From positions 32,207-96,206 of the forward strand of contig JANQNY010000016.1 in assembly GCA_028279345.1 (NCBI GenBank): a stretch of DNA of 64,000 nt, given 5' to 3'. This DNA is from Geminicoccaceae bacterium (GTDB lineage: Bacteria > Pseudomonadota > Alphaproteobacteria > Geminicoccales > Geminicoccaceae). The notes beneath the pieces are model-generated. The model was not told the origin of the DNA, did no database searches, and was given only the letters and a program-made list of their open reading frames with translations. The translations under genes and the position numbers were made by a program. This document shows positions 11,891 to 21,605 of this stretch, piece after piece (within the stretch, counting starts at the first letter, position 1; the number at the start of each line of letters is the position of its first letter).

Positions 11891-13402
11891 ATGCTCGACG
11901 GCGTCCTCGCGGGTCTCGGCACTGCCTTCTCGTTCTACAACATCCTCATGGTGGTTGCCGGCTGTCTGATCGGCACCCTGATCGGCATGCTCCCGGGGCT
12001 CGGGCCCATGTCGATCATCGCCATCATGATCCCCGTGGCGATCCAGCTTGGTGACCCGTCCAGCGCGCTGATCATGCTCGCGGGCGTCTACTATGGCGCC
12101 ATCTTTGGCGGCTCGACCTCGTCGATTCTCATCAACGCGCCCGGCGTGGCCGGCACGGTTGCGACCTCGTTCGACGGCTATCCGATGGCGATGCGGGGCG
12201 AGGCCGGCAAGGCGCTCACCATCGCCGCGGTCGCCTCCTTCGCCGGGGGTACGGTGGGCGCGGTCCTCTTGTTTCTCTTCGCACCCGCCCTGTCATCAGT
12301 GGCGGTGCTCTTCTGGTCCGCCGAGTACTTCGCGTTGATGCTCGTGGGCCTCTCGGCGATCGCTGCCTTTGCCGGCCGCGGCAAGGTGGTGAAGGCGCTC
12401 TTGATGACCGTCTTCGGGCTCATGCTGGCCACCGTCGGCGAGAGTGCCCTCTTCAACGCGCCACGCTTCACCATGGGCCTATTAGACCTGCAGAGCGGGT
12501 TCAACTTCGTCACCTTGGCCATGGCGCTCTTTGCGCTCCCTGAGGCAATCCACCTGATCCTCGATCCGTCCCGCGGTGCGGCGGCCAGATCGGGCGGCAC
12601 GGACATCAAGAACCTGCGGATCACGCGAGCAGAGGCCCGCCGCATCGCACCGGTCGTGGGCCGTCAGTCGATCCAGGGCTTTCTCATCGGCGTGATGCCC
12701 GGCGCGGGCGCGACGCTGGCTTCGTTCCTGGGCTATGCGGTCGAGCGCAACCTGGCGAAGGACGACGAGCGGGGCGAGTTCGGCAAGGGCTCGATCAAGG
12801 GCCTTGCTGCGCCCGAGACCGCCAACAACGCCGCCTGCACGGGCTCCTTCGTGCCACTCCTGACCCTCGGCATCCCGGGCTCTGGCACCACCGCGATCCT
12901 CTTGGGCGCACTCATCGCGCTCAATGTCAATCCGGGCCCGCGGCTGATGATCGATCGTCCGGAGGTCTTCTGGGCGGTCATCATCTCCATGTATCTCGGC
13001 AACATCGTGCTCTTGGTGCTCAACCTGCCGCTGATCCCCTACATCGCCAAGCTGCTGGCGGTGCCCAGGAACTTCCTCATCCCGTTCATCCTCTTCTTCG
13101 CCATGGCCGGCGCCTATATCGGCCAGAACAACTCGACCGAGCTCTTGATCCTCGTTGGCCTCGGCGTGATCGCGACCATCCTGCGCTTCGCGGACTACCC
13201 GCTGCCGCCACTCCTGATCGGCTTCATCCTCGGACCGATGCTTGAGAACAACTTCAGTCGCGCCATGCTCAATGCCGACGGCATCAGCTTTCTGTGGGAA
13301 CGGCCAGGGACGCTGGCGCTGGTCATCCTGGGCATCATCCTCGTGCTACTGCCGTACATAGGCCAGTTCCGCGCCCCGCGCAGGGCGGCGCAAGCGGACT
13401 GA
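11891..13402 (+). CDS. tctA: Tripartite tricarboxylate transporter large membrane subunit
   Basis: Large permease subunit of about 12 transmembrane helices. The 503 residues contain GMLPGLGPMSIIAIMIP near the N-terminus and the second glycine-rich repeat GVMPGAGATLASFLGYAVE, the two inverted TctA signatures, plus TLGIPGSGTTAILLGAL. Length and order match tctCBA operons. The substrate is not readable from sequence, and sodium- or proton-coupled carboxylate uptake is the family role. The tct operon ends here and base composition changes sharply downstream. Confidence 0.92.
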   Translation: MLDGVLAGLGTAFSFYNILMVVAGCLIGTLIGMLPGLGPMSIIAIMIPVAIQLGDPSSALIMLAGVYYGAIFGGSTSSILINAPGVAGTVATSFDGYPMAMRGEAGKALTIAAVASFAGGTVGAVLLFLFAPALSSVAVLFWSAEYFALMLVGLSAIAAFAGRGKVVKALLMTVFGLMLATVGESALFNAPRFTMGLLDLQSGFNFVTLAMALFALPEAIHLILDPSRGAAARSGGTDIKNLRITRAEARRIAPVVGRQSIQGFLIGVMPGAGATLASFLGYAVERNLAKDDERGEFGKGSIKGLAAPETANNAACTGSFVPLLTLGIPGSGTTAILLGALIALNVNPGPRLMIDRPEVFWAVIISMYLGNIVLLVLNLPLIPYIAKLLAVPRNFLIPFILFFAMAGAYIGQNNSTELLILVGLGVIATILRFADYPLPPLLIGFILGPMLENNFSRAMLNADGISFLWERPGTLALVILGIILVLLPYIGQFRAPRRAAQAD

Positions 13403-13641
13403 CGCGGGCGCGGCCCCGGCCCTTCCTTGGACAACCGGCCTCGCCTATCCCACGATCTTCCTTCTTAATCCTCATGTCCGACAAACCGATGTCGGCACGT
13501 CACATATGGCACAGGAGATTGACATGCCATCAACAACGAGATAATCGCCAAAAGCGTGGTTTATTTCGCGGATCGTATCGTATTCCGTTGAATGTAGCCG
13601 CGTATGTAAATATATTAACAATTAGCGTGACTGGAAACAGG

Positions 13642-13929
13642 ATGACCTCCGACAATCAAACAATTAGTTATCTTGATGTCATAGGTTCCGAAGAGGATAT
13701 TGCGGATATCCAAGATCTTGTTAAGAATTTTAAAGATGTAAAAATTAGTGATTCCGATGTTTTTTCACCAACTGACAGTGAATTTAGCGGCGCGGAGGTC
13801 GTAATCGGTTTAAAGATTGTTGTCCTTTGTATCAGTGGAGCGGCCGCCACCGTCAAGCTTTTGAATGAATTGCACAGATACCGAAACCGATCACCTAGTT
13901 TATTTGTGAGGCCGAACGAAACGAATTGA
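13642..13929 (+). CDS. Small membrane-associated protein resembling EACC1 (effector-associated constant component 1)
   Basis: 95 residues from an ATG at 13642. The first half is soluble and acidic, with an alternating pattern: a strand (SYLDVIG), a helix (EDIADIQDLVKNF) and a strand (KDVKISDSDVF). A short linker (SPTDSEFSGAE) leads into one strongly hydrophobic helix (VVIGLKIVVLCISGAAATV) and a basic, possibly beta-strand tail (HRYRNRSPSLFVRP). This order matches EACC1-type proteins, proposed as constant components of bacterial conflict systems beside variable effectors. The assignment rests on pattern only. The frame is open further upstream, but that part overlaps tctA and is not credible. 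The next gene starts 65 bp downstream on the same strand. Confidence 0.5.
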   Translation: MTSDNQTISYLDVIGSEEDIADIQDLVKNFKDVKISDSDVFSPTDSEFSGAEVVIGLKIVVLCISGAAATVKLLNELHRYRNRSPSLFVRPNETN

Positions 13930-13994
13930 ATCAACCGGTGGTTGAGAATTTCCATTCTCTAGTTCTACGCTCAACGTTGTAGATTGTTCAGCCG

Positions 13995-15734
13995 ATGCCT
14001 GCTTGGGCGCAACTTGATACGGCCACACTCTGTATCCGGTGGGATTATGGTTCCCTCACGCGACCGAACGGATATCCGCAACGCTTTGATTTTTCCGCCC
14101 CCGACCACAAATTACATGCGAACCTCTTTTACTTGGACGATTCTTCGTGTTCCGAATATCTGTGTCAGATCGATGACTACGAGCAGCGTCTTCGAAGCGG
14201 CTTTCTTTGCGCAATGCAATGGCATGAGCAGCGACATTTCGTAGATTTTGTACTCACGAATTTCGGAGCAAGTCGCGTCCGCGCATACCTTGAGATGTAT
14301 AGCAGTTTTGATCACCTCCTTGGTGCACTGTGCGATGTGGGTCCTGATGTGGGATTCCCATTGAGTGTGTACGGGGACGAGGTAAGGCGATCTCGCCTAG
14401 GTGCGAGAGAACCAAGTGAACGTCTCGCCGACATTGCACGTTACGTGAAATTAAGAGCTACGTTTTTTGACGGCGATCATTACGAGCTCAGGGGTCCGAG
14501 CGGTTCAGTCTATTTTGGTGGTCCCGCGCAACTTGAAGCGTTGGCATTCTATGCACAGTTCGGGGTGACACAAAGCGTCTTTGGTCTCAACTTCGCTCGT
14601 GAGGTCTGGCACCGCACACCGTCATCTTCGCGCTCCGCTCCGATAAATAGATCAATTGAATCACTCTTCAGAATTTTTGGCATAGAATTTATTACAGAAA
14701 CTTCTAGCGGAGACTTCCTTGATGTCAGATTCATTCACGCGCTGTTGTTGGGTTCTCTTTTTTGCACACGAAAGGATTCATCTACGGAGATGGACGAGCA
14801 CGAAATGGCGCGCTATTCGCCGTCAAGAAGGCTGTTGAAACTTCTTGAGTTCTTTCACGCTGCTGGTTTTGCAGGACGTGTCGAGAGACCACTTGAAGCT
14901 TGGGAAAGGGTGGAGGACGCGAGTCTCAAGCTTTGGGGCCGAACTTGTACTGAAGAGATGCAAGAAGATGTAAAGTTTGAGGGCGAGTTTTTACAGGAGG
15001 TGGTGAAACGCGATCAGACAAGGTCGTACGCACTCGATGTGTTTCGTGATTTTCACCGCATGAGGTGTCTGCTTTTGAATTGCCTTATTGAAGATCCTTC
15101 GAGCGTTGTCGAGCCAAGTCGTTATTATGAAGAGACGCGTTTGAAGGTGCGGCCATCTCAGGTTCTTTGCTTTAGGTCGCCTCTCAGCGGAGATTTGGAT
15201 GCTCAATCGGTCCTGTTTTGGTCTTTGGACATGTTTGGAGAACCTAGTGCGTCGGCACTGTTAGTTGATCGGTGCCCCGACGAAGGAACTATTGCAGATA
15301 ATTTTATAGAGCCCGTTTGCAAAGAAAGCTGGAAACTGGTAACGCTGAAAATGGCACCTCTTGCGAGGCTGTCGCAATCTGGCCGCCGTGTTAGAAGTCT
15401 TTTGGATCGTGAAATATTGGAAGCGGAAGGGCACCTACAGCAGTTGGGTCTTAAACCGATGTACGAACCATTGTATCGGTATCCGATAACTGATCGAAGT
15501 GCCGCACTTTATTTTGAGATGGTGAACTTAGATACGATGAATTGCGATTTCACCGGCGAAGAGTTGGTGTCGGAACAAGCAATTCTTATTTCATCGTGGG
15601 ATTTTGTTGCCTTTCGAAGATTGCGTGACCATGCAATTCTTGGGCGACGTTCTGCGAACATTATTAGGGATATGCAAAATGGTGAATTCGGGCTGTGGAT
15701 GACTCACCGGAGGTATTGGGAGCTTGTTCAGTAA
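13995..15734 (+). CDS. Unknown 579-residue protein with an HExxH metallopeptidase-like motif
   Basis: I recognise no named family. A helix with the motif WHEQRHFVDF places His77-Glu78-x-x-His81 (bases 14223-14237) in the form used by zinc metallopeptidases. A later helix, GGPAQLEALAFYAQFG, offers Glu181 as a possible third ligand, about 100 residues on. The protein is otherwise soluble, with no signal peptide or clear membrane span. The C-terminal half (from about residue 340) holds further alpha-beta regions with no known motif. Composition is AT-rich like the gene before it. Paired with an EACC1-like membrane protein, it would be the candidate effector of a small conflict cassette. Catalysis is inferred from the motif alone. 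Confidence 0.55.
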   Translation: MPAWAQLDTATLCIRWDYGSLTRPNGYPQRFDFSAPDHKLHANLFYLDDSSCSEYLCQIDDYEQRLRSGFLCAMQWHEQRHFVDFVLTNFGASRVRAYLEMYSSFDHLLGALCDVGPDVGFPLSVYGDEVRRSRLGAREPSERLADIARYVKLRATFFDGDHYELRGPSGSVYFGGPAQLEALAFYAQFGVTQSVFGLNFAREVWHRTPSSSRSAPINRSIESLFRIFGIEFITETSSGDFLDVRFIHALLLGSLFCTRKDSSTEMDEHEMARYSPSRRLLKLLEFFHAAGFAGRVERPLEAWERVEDASLKLWGRTCTEEMQEDVKFEGEFLQEVVKRDQTRSYALDVFRDFHRMRCLLLNCLIEDPSSVVEPSRYYEETRLKVRPSQVLCFRSPLSGDLDAQSVLFWSLDMFGEPSASALLVDRCPDEGTIADNFIEPVCKESWKLVTLKMAPLARLSQSGRRVRSLLDREILEAEGHLQQLGLKPMYEPLYRYPITDRSAALYFEMVNLDTMNCDFTGEELVSEQAILISSWDFVAFRRLRDHAILGRRSANIIRDMQNGEFGLWMTHRRYWELVQ

Positions 15735-15778
15735 GTCTGTTTTGAATGTCGGTATTATTGAGTTAGGAGGTAAGGAGA

Positions 15779-15847
15779 TTGTATTACGTGAATATGGGAC
15801 AGCGTATAGGGTCGGACGCAGTAACTGAGATGGAGGGCCGGCATTAG
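15779..15847 (+). other. Possible tiny ORF with a strong ribosome binding site at the island 3' end
   Basis: AGGAGG at 15765-15770 and a second AAGGAG at 15772-15777 precede a TTG codon at 15779 and an in-frame GTG at 15788. The frame encodes at most 22 residues and stops at 15847. The Shine-Dalgarno match is far better than those of the two island genes, but the peptide resembles nothing known. The rest of 15735-15962 holds no supported gene. Confidence 0.15.
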
Positions 15848-15962
15848 GGCCAAAGAAAATTGATCAAGCAATAGGCGTTTTTTTCCGGCACTTTATAATT
15901 GTGCACTGAAGTATCTGATTAGGAATATCTGTCGACGTTCTCCAGCGCTGCGGAGTCTGGCG

Positions 15963-16964
15963 CTACCCGCCGGTGACGCTCATGTGCCGAGCGACGGCCG
16001 GCCGCTTGCGGCGGCGGTCGATGACGAAGTCGTGGCCCTTGGGCTTGCGGGTGATGCCTTCTCGGATGGCAGCGATGAGGGCTGCGTCGTCGGCGTGGGC
16101 GCGCAGGGGCGCCCTCAGGTCGGCCGCGTCCTCCTGACCCAGGCACATGTACATGGTGCCGGTACAGGTGACGCGCACGCGGTTGCAGCTCTCGCAGAAA
16201 TTGTGGCTCAGCGGCGTGATGAAGCCGAGCCGGCCGCCGGTCTCCTCGATCCGCACGTAGCGCGCCGGCCCGCCGGTCGAGTAGGGGATATCCGTCAGTC
16301 GCCACCGCTGTTCGAGGTCGGCGCGGACACGCGAGAGAGGCAGGTACTGATCGGTCCGGTCCTCGTCGATCTCACCCAAGGGCATCGTCTCGATGAGGGT
16401 GAGGTCGTAACCCTCCGCACCGCACCAGGTGATCATCCGGTCCAGCTCGTGCTCGTTCACGCCCTTGAGCGCCACGGCGTTGATCTTGATCTTGAGCCCG
16501 GCACGCTTGGCGGCCTCGATCCCGCTGGTCACCTTGTGGAAGTCGCCCCAGCGGGTGATCTGGCGAAAGGTCTGTGCGTCAAGCGTGTCGAGCGAGACGT
16601 TGATGCGTCTTACGCCCGCGGCGACCAGCGCGTCGGCGTGGCGCTCGAGCTGGCTGCCATTGGTGGTCATGGTCAGCTCGTCGAGGGCGCCGCTGGTGAC
16701 ATGCCGACCGATCGCTTGGACCAATTGCATGATGTTGCGACGGACCAGCGGCTCTCCGCCTGTGAGCCGGATCTTGCGCACACCGAGCGCGATGAACGCC
16801 CCGGCGAGGCGCTCCAGCTCCTCCAACGTGAGCAGCTCACGCTTCGGCAGAAACGTCATGTGCTCGGCCATGCAGTAGCCGCAGCGGAAATCGCAGCGGT
16901 CGGTGACCGAGAGACGGACGTAGGTGATACGCCGCTGGAACGGATCGACGAGCGGGGTTGTCAA
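15963..16964 (-). CDS. moaA: GTP 3',8-cyclase (molybdenum cofactor synthesis)
   Basis: Radical SAM enzyme catalysing the first step of molybdopterin synthesis with MoaC. The 333 residues hold the N-terminal radical SAM cluster CxxxCxxC (Cys24, Cys28, Cys31 in [11 protein letters not shown]), [10 protein letters not shown], and the C-terminal second cluster motif [14 protein letters not shown]...MCLG. The protein ends in the conserved Gly-Gly tail (SVTGG) that inserts into the active site. It is divergent from nadK. The molybdate transport genes lie about 9.5 kb away. Confidence 0.96.
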   Translation of the reverse strand: MTTPLVDPFQRRITYVRLSVTDRCDFRCGYCMAEHMTFLPKRELLTLEELERLAGAFIALGVRKIRLTGGEPLVRRNIMQLVQAIGRHVTSGALDELTMTTNGSQLERHADALVAAGVRRINVSLDTLDAQTFRQITRWGDFHKVTSGIEAAKRAGLKIKINAVALKGVNEHELDRMITWCGAEGYDLTLIETMPLGEIDEDRTDQYLPLSRVRADLEQRWRLTDIPYSTGGPARYVRIEETGGRLGFITPLSHNFCESCNRVRVTCTGTMYMCLGQEDAADLRAPLRAHADDAALIAAIREGITRKPKGHDFVIDRRRKRPAVARHMSVTGG

Positions 16965-17067
16965 GCTGGCCTTCCCTGGTTCTTGCGCCCGACCGCGGAT
17001 TCGTATCTAGGGGCTCGCCGGGCGGAAGGGAACGCCCGAGCGTCGTTCTGCGTGGGGACCGAACACG

Positions 17068-17826
17068 TTGAAGCTCCATTTCTGTGCTGCGGACACGCCT
17101 CATGCGCGGGCTGCACAGCGCACGCTCGCCGGCCGCTACGGCCAAGCGGATGTCGGCGAGGCGGACGTGCTGGTGTCGCTCGGCGGCGACGGCTTCATGT
17201 TAGAGACGCTGCACGGCACGATCGACGGGCCGCGCCCCATCTACGGCATGAACCTGGGTACGGTGGGCTTTCTGATGAATGGCTACCACCAGGAGGACCT
17301 GCCCGAGCGCATCGCGCGCGCCGAGCCGACGCTGCTCTACCCGCTGCGCATGCGCGCGCTGCTAGCGAACGGCGAGGCTGAAGAGGCGCTCGCCTTCAAC
17401 GAAGTCTCCCTCTTGCGCGAGACCCGTCAGACGGCCGTGCTGACGGTGTTCGTCGACGGCGTCGAGCGAATGAGCGAGCTCGTTTGCGATGGGCTGATCG
17501 TCGCCACGCCGGCGGGCTCGACGGCCTACAACCTCTCGGCCCAGGGCCCCATTCTGCCGATCGGCGCGTCGCTTCTCGCGGTCACGGCGATCAGTCCGTT
17601 CCGGCCGCGTCGCTGGCGCGGCGCGCTGTTGCCGGACACGGTCCGCATCAACATCCGCGTCAACCAGCCGAAGAAACGGCCGGTGAGTGCGGTGGCCGAC
17701 TACACGGAGGTCCGCGACATCTCGGGCGTGGACGTCTGGCAGGATCGAAGCGTCAACCTGCAGGTCCTGTTCGACCCGGAACACAATCTCGAGGAACGCA
17801 TCCTCAAAGAGCAGTTCGAATTCTGA
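17068..17826 (+). CDS. nadK: NAD kinase
   Basis: Phosphorylates NAD to NADP. 252 residues from a TTG codon, the short alphaproteobacterial form. SLGGDGFML places the GGDG loop at about 39-42, FNEVSL gives the conserved Asn-Glu at 111-112, and [20 protein letters not shown] (about 140-159) forms the nicotinamide-ribose site. It ends 14 bp before the convergent EamA gene. Confidence 0.94.
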   Translation: MKLHFCAADTPHARAAQRTLAGRYGQADVGEADVLVSLGGDGFMLETLHGTIDGPRPIYGMNLGTVGFLMNGYHQEDLPERIARAEPTLLYPLRMRALLANGEAEEALAFNEVSLLRETRQTAVLTVFVDGVERMSELVCDGLIVATPAGSTAYNLSAQGPILPIGASLLAVTAISPFRPRRWRGALLPDTVRINIRVNQPKKRPVSAVADYTEVRDISGVDVWQDRSVNLQVLFDPEHNLEERILKEQFEF

Positions 17827-17840
17827 CCCCGGCGGTCTTG

Positions 17841-18881
17841 CTACCCGATTGGTGGGCCTGGGGGGCCGACCGCACGGGCACGGGCACTGCCGCGGGGCAG
17901 GCCGAGGCGGCGCTCGCGATAGAAGATGAAGAGGCCGGCACCGATCACCAGGCCGGCTCCGAGCATGGTGGCGAGCGCCAACCGGTCGCCGAAGACGAAG
18001 ACGCCGATCAGCGTCGCGTAGACCATCGCCGAGTAGTCGAACGGCGCGACGGCACTCGCCGGTGCGTGCACATAGGCGCGGGTCATGAGGATTTGGCCGA
18101 GGCCGCCCAGGAGGCCAATGCCAAGCAGCGTCAGGCCCTCTTCGAACGTCGGCCAGATCGCATCGAAAGGCAGCGTGGCCCCCGACACCACGGTGCAGGT
18201 GAAGGCGAACCAGAAGATGATCGCTGCAGGCTCCTCCCGGGTCGCGAGCGCGCGGACGCTGATGGTCGCGAGTGCGACACAGAAAGCGCCCGCCAGCGCG
18301 ATGAGGAGGCCGATCGAGCTGGTGTTCGCGGCGGCCAGTCCGTCACCTAGCAACGCGAGTCCGGCGGGCTGGAGCATCAACAGAATGCCGACGAAGCCGA
18401 CCCCGACGGCACTCCATCGGTAGACGCCAACGCGCTCGCGAAGGACCAGAGCCGCCAACATCGGCGTGAAAACGGTGGCCGCGAAGCCGATGGCCACGAC
18501 GTCCGGCAAGGGTGCCAGGCTCAAGGCTGTGAAACCACAGAACATGGCTGCGAGCCCGGCGGCCGAGCGTAGCGCGTGCCCGAGCGGGCGGCTGGTTCTG
18601 AGCGAGCGAACCCCGCCCGCGCGCCAGATCAGCCAGGCGATCGGCAAAAGCGCAAAGAAGGAGCGGGCGAAGACGACCTGACCGGTGGGTATGGCGCCGT
18701 CGAGCGATTTGACCAAGGCTGACATGCACGAGAACAGCCCGACCGCGCCGAGCTTGAGCACTATGGCGCGGAGAACGCGACTTTCGTCGGTCGAATGTCG
18801 GGTGAGGTGGCCAGCCAGCGAACATGCTCCGTCACGAGCTGGCGTGCGTAACGTGTCCACAGGTGTGACGCCTTGGACCAA
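17841..18881 (-). CDS. EamA-type (drug/metabolite transporter superfamily) permease
   Basis: Inner-membrane carrier with two EamA repeats and about ten hydrophobic helices, running from AIVLKLGAVGLFSCMSALVK to LGAGLVIGAGLFIFYRERR. The GFAATVFTPMLAALVLRERVG segment at the end of the first repeat is typical. The substrate is unknown. The frame opens at a TTG (18881), but the first 35 residues look non-native. A later start such as the GTG at 18761 would give a normal-length protein of about 306 residues. The start is therefore uncertain. Confidence 0.8.
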   Translation of the reverse strand: MVQGVTPVDTLRTPARDGACSLAGHLTRHSTDESRVLRAIVLKLGAVGLFSCMSALVKSLDGAIPTGQVVFARSFFALLPIAWLIWRAGGVRSLRTSRPLGHALRSAAGLAAMFCGFTALSLAPLPDVVAIGFAATVFTPMLAALVLRERVGVYRWSAVGVGFVGILLMLQPAGLALLGDGLAAANTSSIGLLIALAGAFCVALATISVRALATREEPAAIIFWFAFTCTVVSGATLPFDAIWPTFEEGLTLLGIGLLGGLGQILMTRAYVHAPASAVAPFDYSAMVYATLIGVFVFGDRLALATMLGAGLVIGAGLFIFYRERRLGLPRGSARARAVGPPGPPIG

Positions 18882-19025
18882 TGGTCGAAGGCCTGCTTGA
18901 TTCGGCGCAAGGACGCCGAAGTTATCGCGACGTAATGTCGCACAGGCGATGCTGCGATCCGCTTAGACAGGGATTCTCGGCGTCGGTCGGTTGCGGTCGC
19001 CAATCGCGGCCGAGAGGAGGTGCCG

Positions 19026-19514
19026 ATGACGATCGAACTCGTCGACGTGCTCAACGAACTGCCCGCCAACGCGGCTATCGTGGGTCCTGATGGGACCATT
19101 GCCGAGGTCAACGAAGGCTGGCGCCGCTTCGCTGCGGAAAATGGTCTCGACGACGGCATTTACGGGCGCGGCAGCAACTACCTCAAGGTGTGCGCTGCCT
19201 GCGCGACCGACGACCCGTTCGCCGAGGAGGCAAGCCAAGCGCTGAGCGCTGTCCTCGATGGCCGGCTCGAGCGCTTCGCGTTCACCTATCCGTGCCACTC
19301 CGCGCATGAGCGCCGCTGGTTCTTCTGCCTCTTCCTGGCGGTTCCGTACGGTGCTGTCGTGCTGCACTTCAACCACCTGCAGCAGATGGACGGCCATCGC
19401 CTCATGCGCGACGCGACGTCACGCATTCGCCGCTTCTTCGGCGTGGTGCCAGAGACGCTCTTTGTCGGGCCGGCGGCCAACGACGACGCACAGTCTGCAG
19501 CGCACGGCGACTGA
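19026..19514 (+). CDS. Single-PAS-domain sensor-like protein
   Basis: 162 residues from an ATG with GGAGG 5 bases upstream. One PAS domain spans nearly the whole protein: ANAAIVGPDGTIAEVNEGW, the helix with GSNYLKVC, and FTYPCHSAHERRWFFCLF, a pattern common in bacterial PAS proteins linked to histidine kinases or diguanylate cyclases. No output domain, signal peptide or membrane span is present, so it may act through a partner. The conserved NYLKVCAAC and YPCHS cysteines are notable. The function is unknown. Confidence 0.7.
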   Translation: MTIELVDVLNELPANAAIVGPDGTIAEVNEGWRRFAAENGLDDGIYGRGSNYLKVCAACATDDPFAEEASQALSAVLDGRLERFAFTYPCHSAHERRWFFCLFLAVPYGAVVLHFNHLQQMDGHRLMRDATSRIRRFFGVVPETLFVGPAANDDAQSAAHGD

Positions 19515-19815
19515 TCGAGTACTGCCCTCGGCCGCAAGCGCGGTTCTGGCTGAAGGCACCGTCCCAAAGGCGGTCCGACCGTCGTCCGACCCAGCCGTGG
19601 CCAGGTCTTGAGAGGTGCGATCCGCACGTCGACAGGAAGATGCGGACGCCACTGCGCGACATCGATCAAGTGGCAGTTCGCTCTCGGCAACGCACGCGCC
19701 GTCCGCTGTCATCGGCCGGAAGGCGGCTGAAACAATCCGTCGAACGGGTCGCTGAGCTGCCTTGCGCCGCTCTTGCGGGCGCACACATCAAGATCGGGAG
19801 ATCTGGAGCGGCAGG
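19515..19815. other. Intergenic region, no gene supported
   Basis: About 300 bases between the PAS gene and the exoD-like pseudogene. Only short arginine/serine-rich frames without ribosome sites are present. No hairpin or repeat stands out. Confidence 0.4.
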
Positions 19816-20434
19816 ATGGCGAACGGCATGGCGATGGGACGACGGCCGGCATCGCTGGCAGCAGCGCTGGCCTCGCTGCGTCGTGACAGTGCCACGGCGC
19901 GGACGGTCGGTGACGTCGTCCACCGCCTCGCGGATCGCTCGGCCATTCTCGTCATTATGCTCGCGGGGGCATTCGCGGTGATCCCGTCGCCGGGTCTGCC
20001 GGTGGGGCTTGTCTTCGGCTCGGTCGCGGCTCTGGTTGCGCTGCGCATGGCGTTCCGCCCGGGTCGGGTGACGTTGCCCCATGTGATCGCGCGGCGGCCG
20101 GTGCCGCAGGCCGCACTCGAGCTGGTGGCGCGCCGGGCGGTGCCGCTGCTACGGCGCCTCGAACGTGTCACGCGTCCGCGCCTGCGGGCCGTCGCCAGCG
20201 GCATCGGTGCTACGGCGGCCTATCTAATGGTTGTTGTGCAGGCAGTCCTGGTGGCGCTGCCGATTCCTTTTCGGCAACACCATCCCCGGCTTGGCCATCC
20301 TGCTCCTGGGTCTCGGTCTCGGCCGGCAGGACGGCGCCGTTACCCTCGTCGGTCACGCTACCGGGCTGGTCGCCTTGGGGGCCTTGGGCGTGCTCGTGCT
20401 TGCGGTCGTGACAGGGATCAATACGGCAACCTAG
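19816..20434 (+). pseudogene. ExoD-family membrane protein with a frameshift
   Basis: ExoD-type proteins are small inner-membrane proteins linked to exopolysaccharide production and alkali tolerance in rhizobia. From an ATG at 19816 the first 150 residues read as ExoD (RTVGDVVHRLADRSAILVIMLAGAFAVIPSPGLPVGLVFG) up to ALPIPF near 20270. There the frame changes, and the continuation FGNTIPGLAILLLGLGLGRQDG is found in the next frame down to the stop at 20434. The break coincides with a run of four T (cctttt at about 20266-20271), so one extra base explains it. Without the shift the first frame runs into unrelated sequence to 20514. It could be a real null mutation, a phase-variable tract or a sequencing error. 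Confidence 0.75.
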
Positions 20435-20523
20435 CGGGTGGCCGAGTGTCAGCTTCTCAAGATGAGCACCGCGTTGTCGGAGCGCGTCAGTGGTCGCCCA
20501 GATGCGACTGCTGAACAGACCTG

Positions 20524-21594
<1,071 letters not shown>

Positions 21595-21605
21595 GCTCGG
21601 CTCTC

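Larger units (their letters stand above)
13403..15962. other. AT-rich accessory island between tctA and moaA
   Basis: The roughly 2.5 kb between the tctA stop and the moaA stop is much richer in A and T than both flanks, starting around 13440 and ending around 15920. Codon use in its two genes is also unlike the neighbours, with frequent ATT, AAA, TTT and GAT. No integrase, transposase, tRNA or obvious flanking direct repeat was found. 13403-13641 holds no supported gene and probably carries the island promoter, since it contains AT-rich stretches such as the one at 13605-13625. Horizontal acquisition is inferred from composition. Confidence 0.7.

Noticed and set aside
13294..13641. Upstream extension of the EACC1-like gene into the tctA 3' end
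   Set aside because: It would overlap tctA and an AT-rich leader. Composition changes inside it, and the ATG at 13642 gives a coherent protein.
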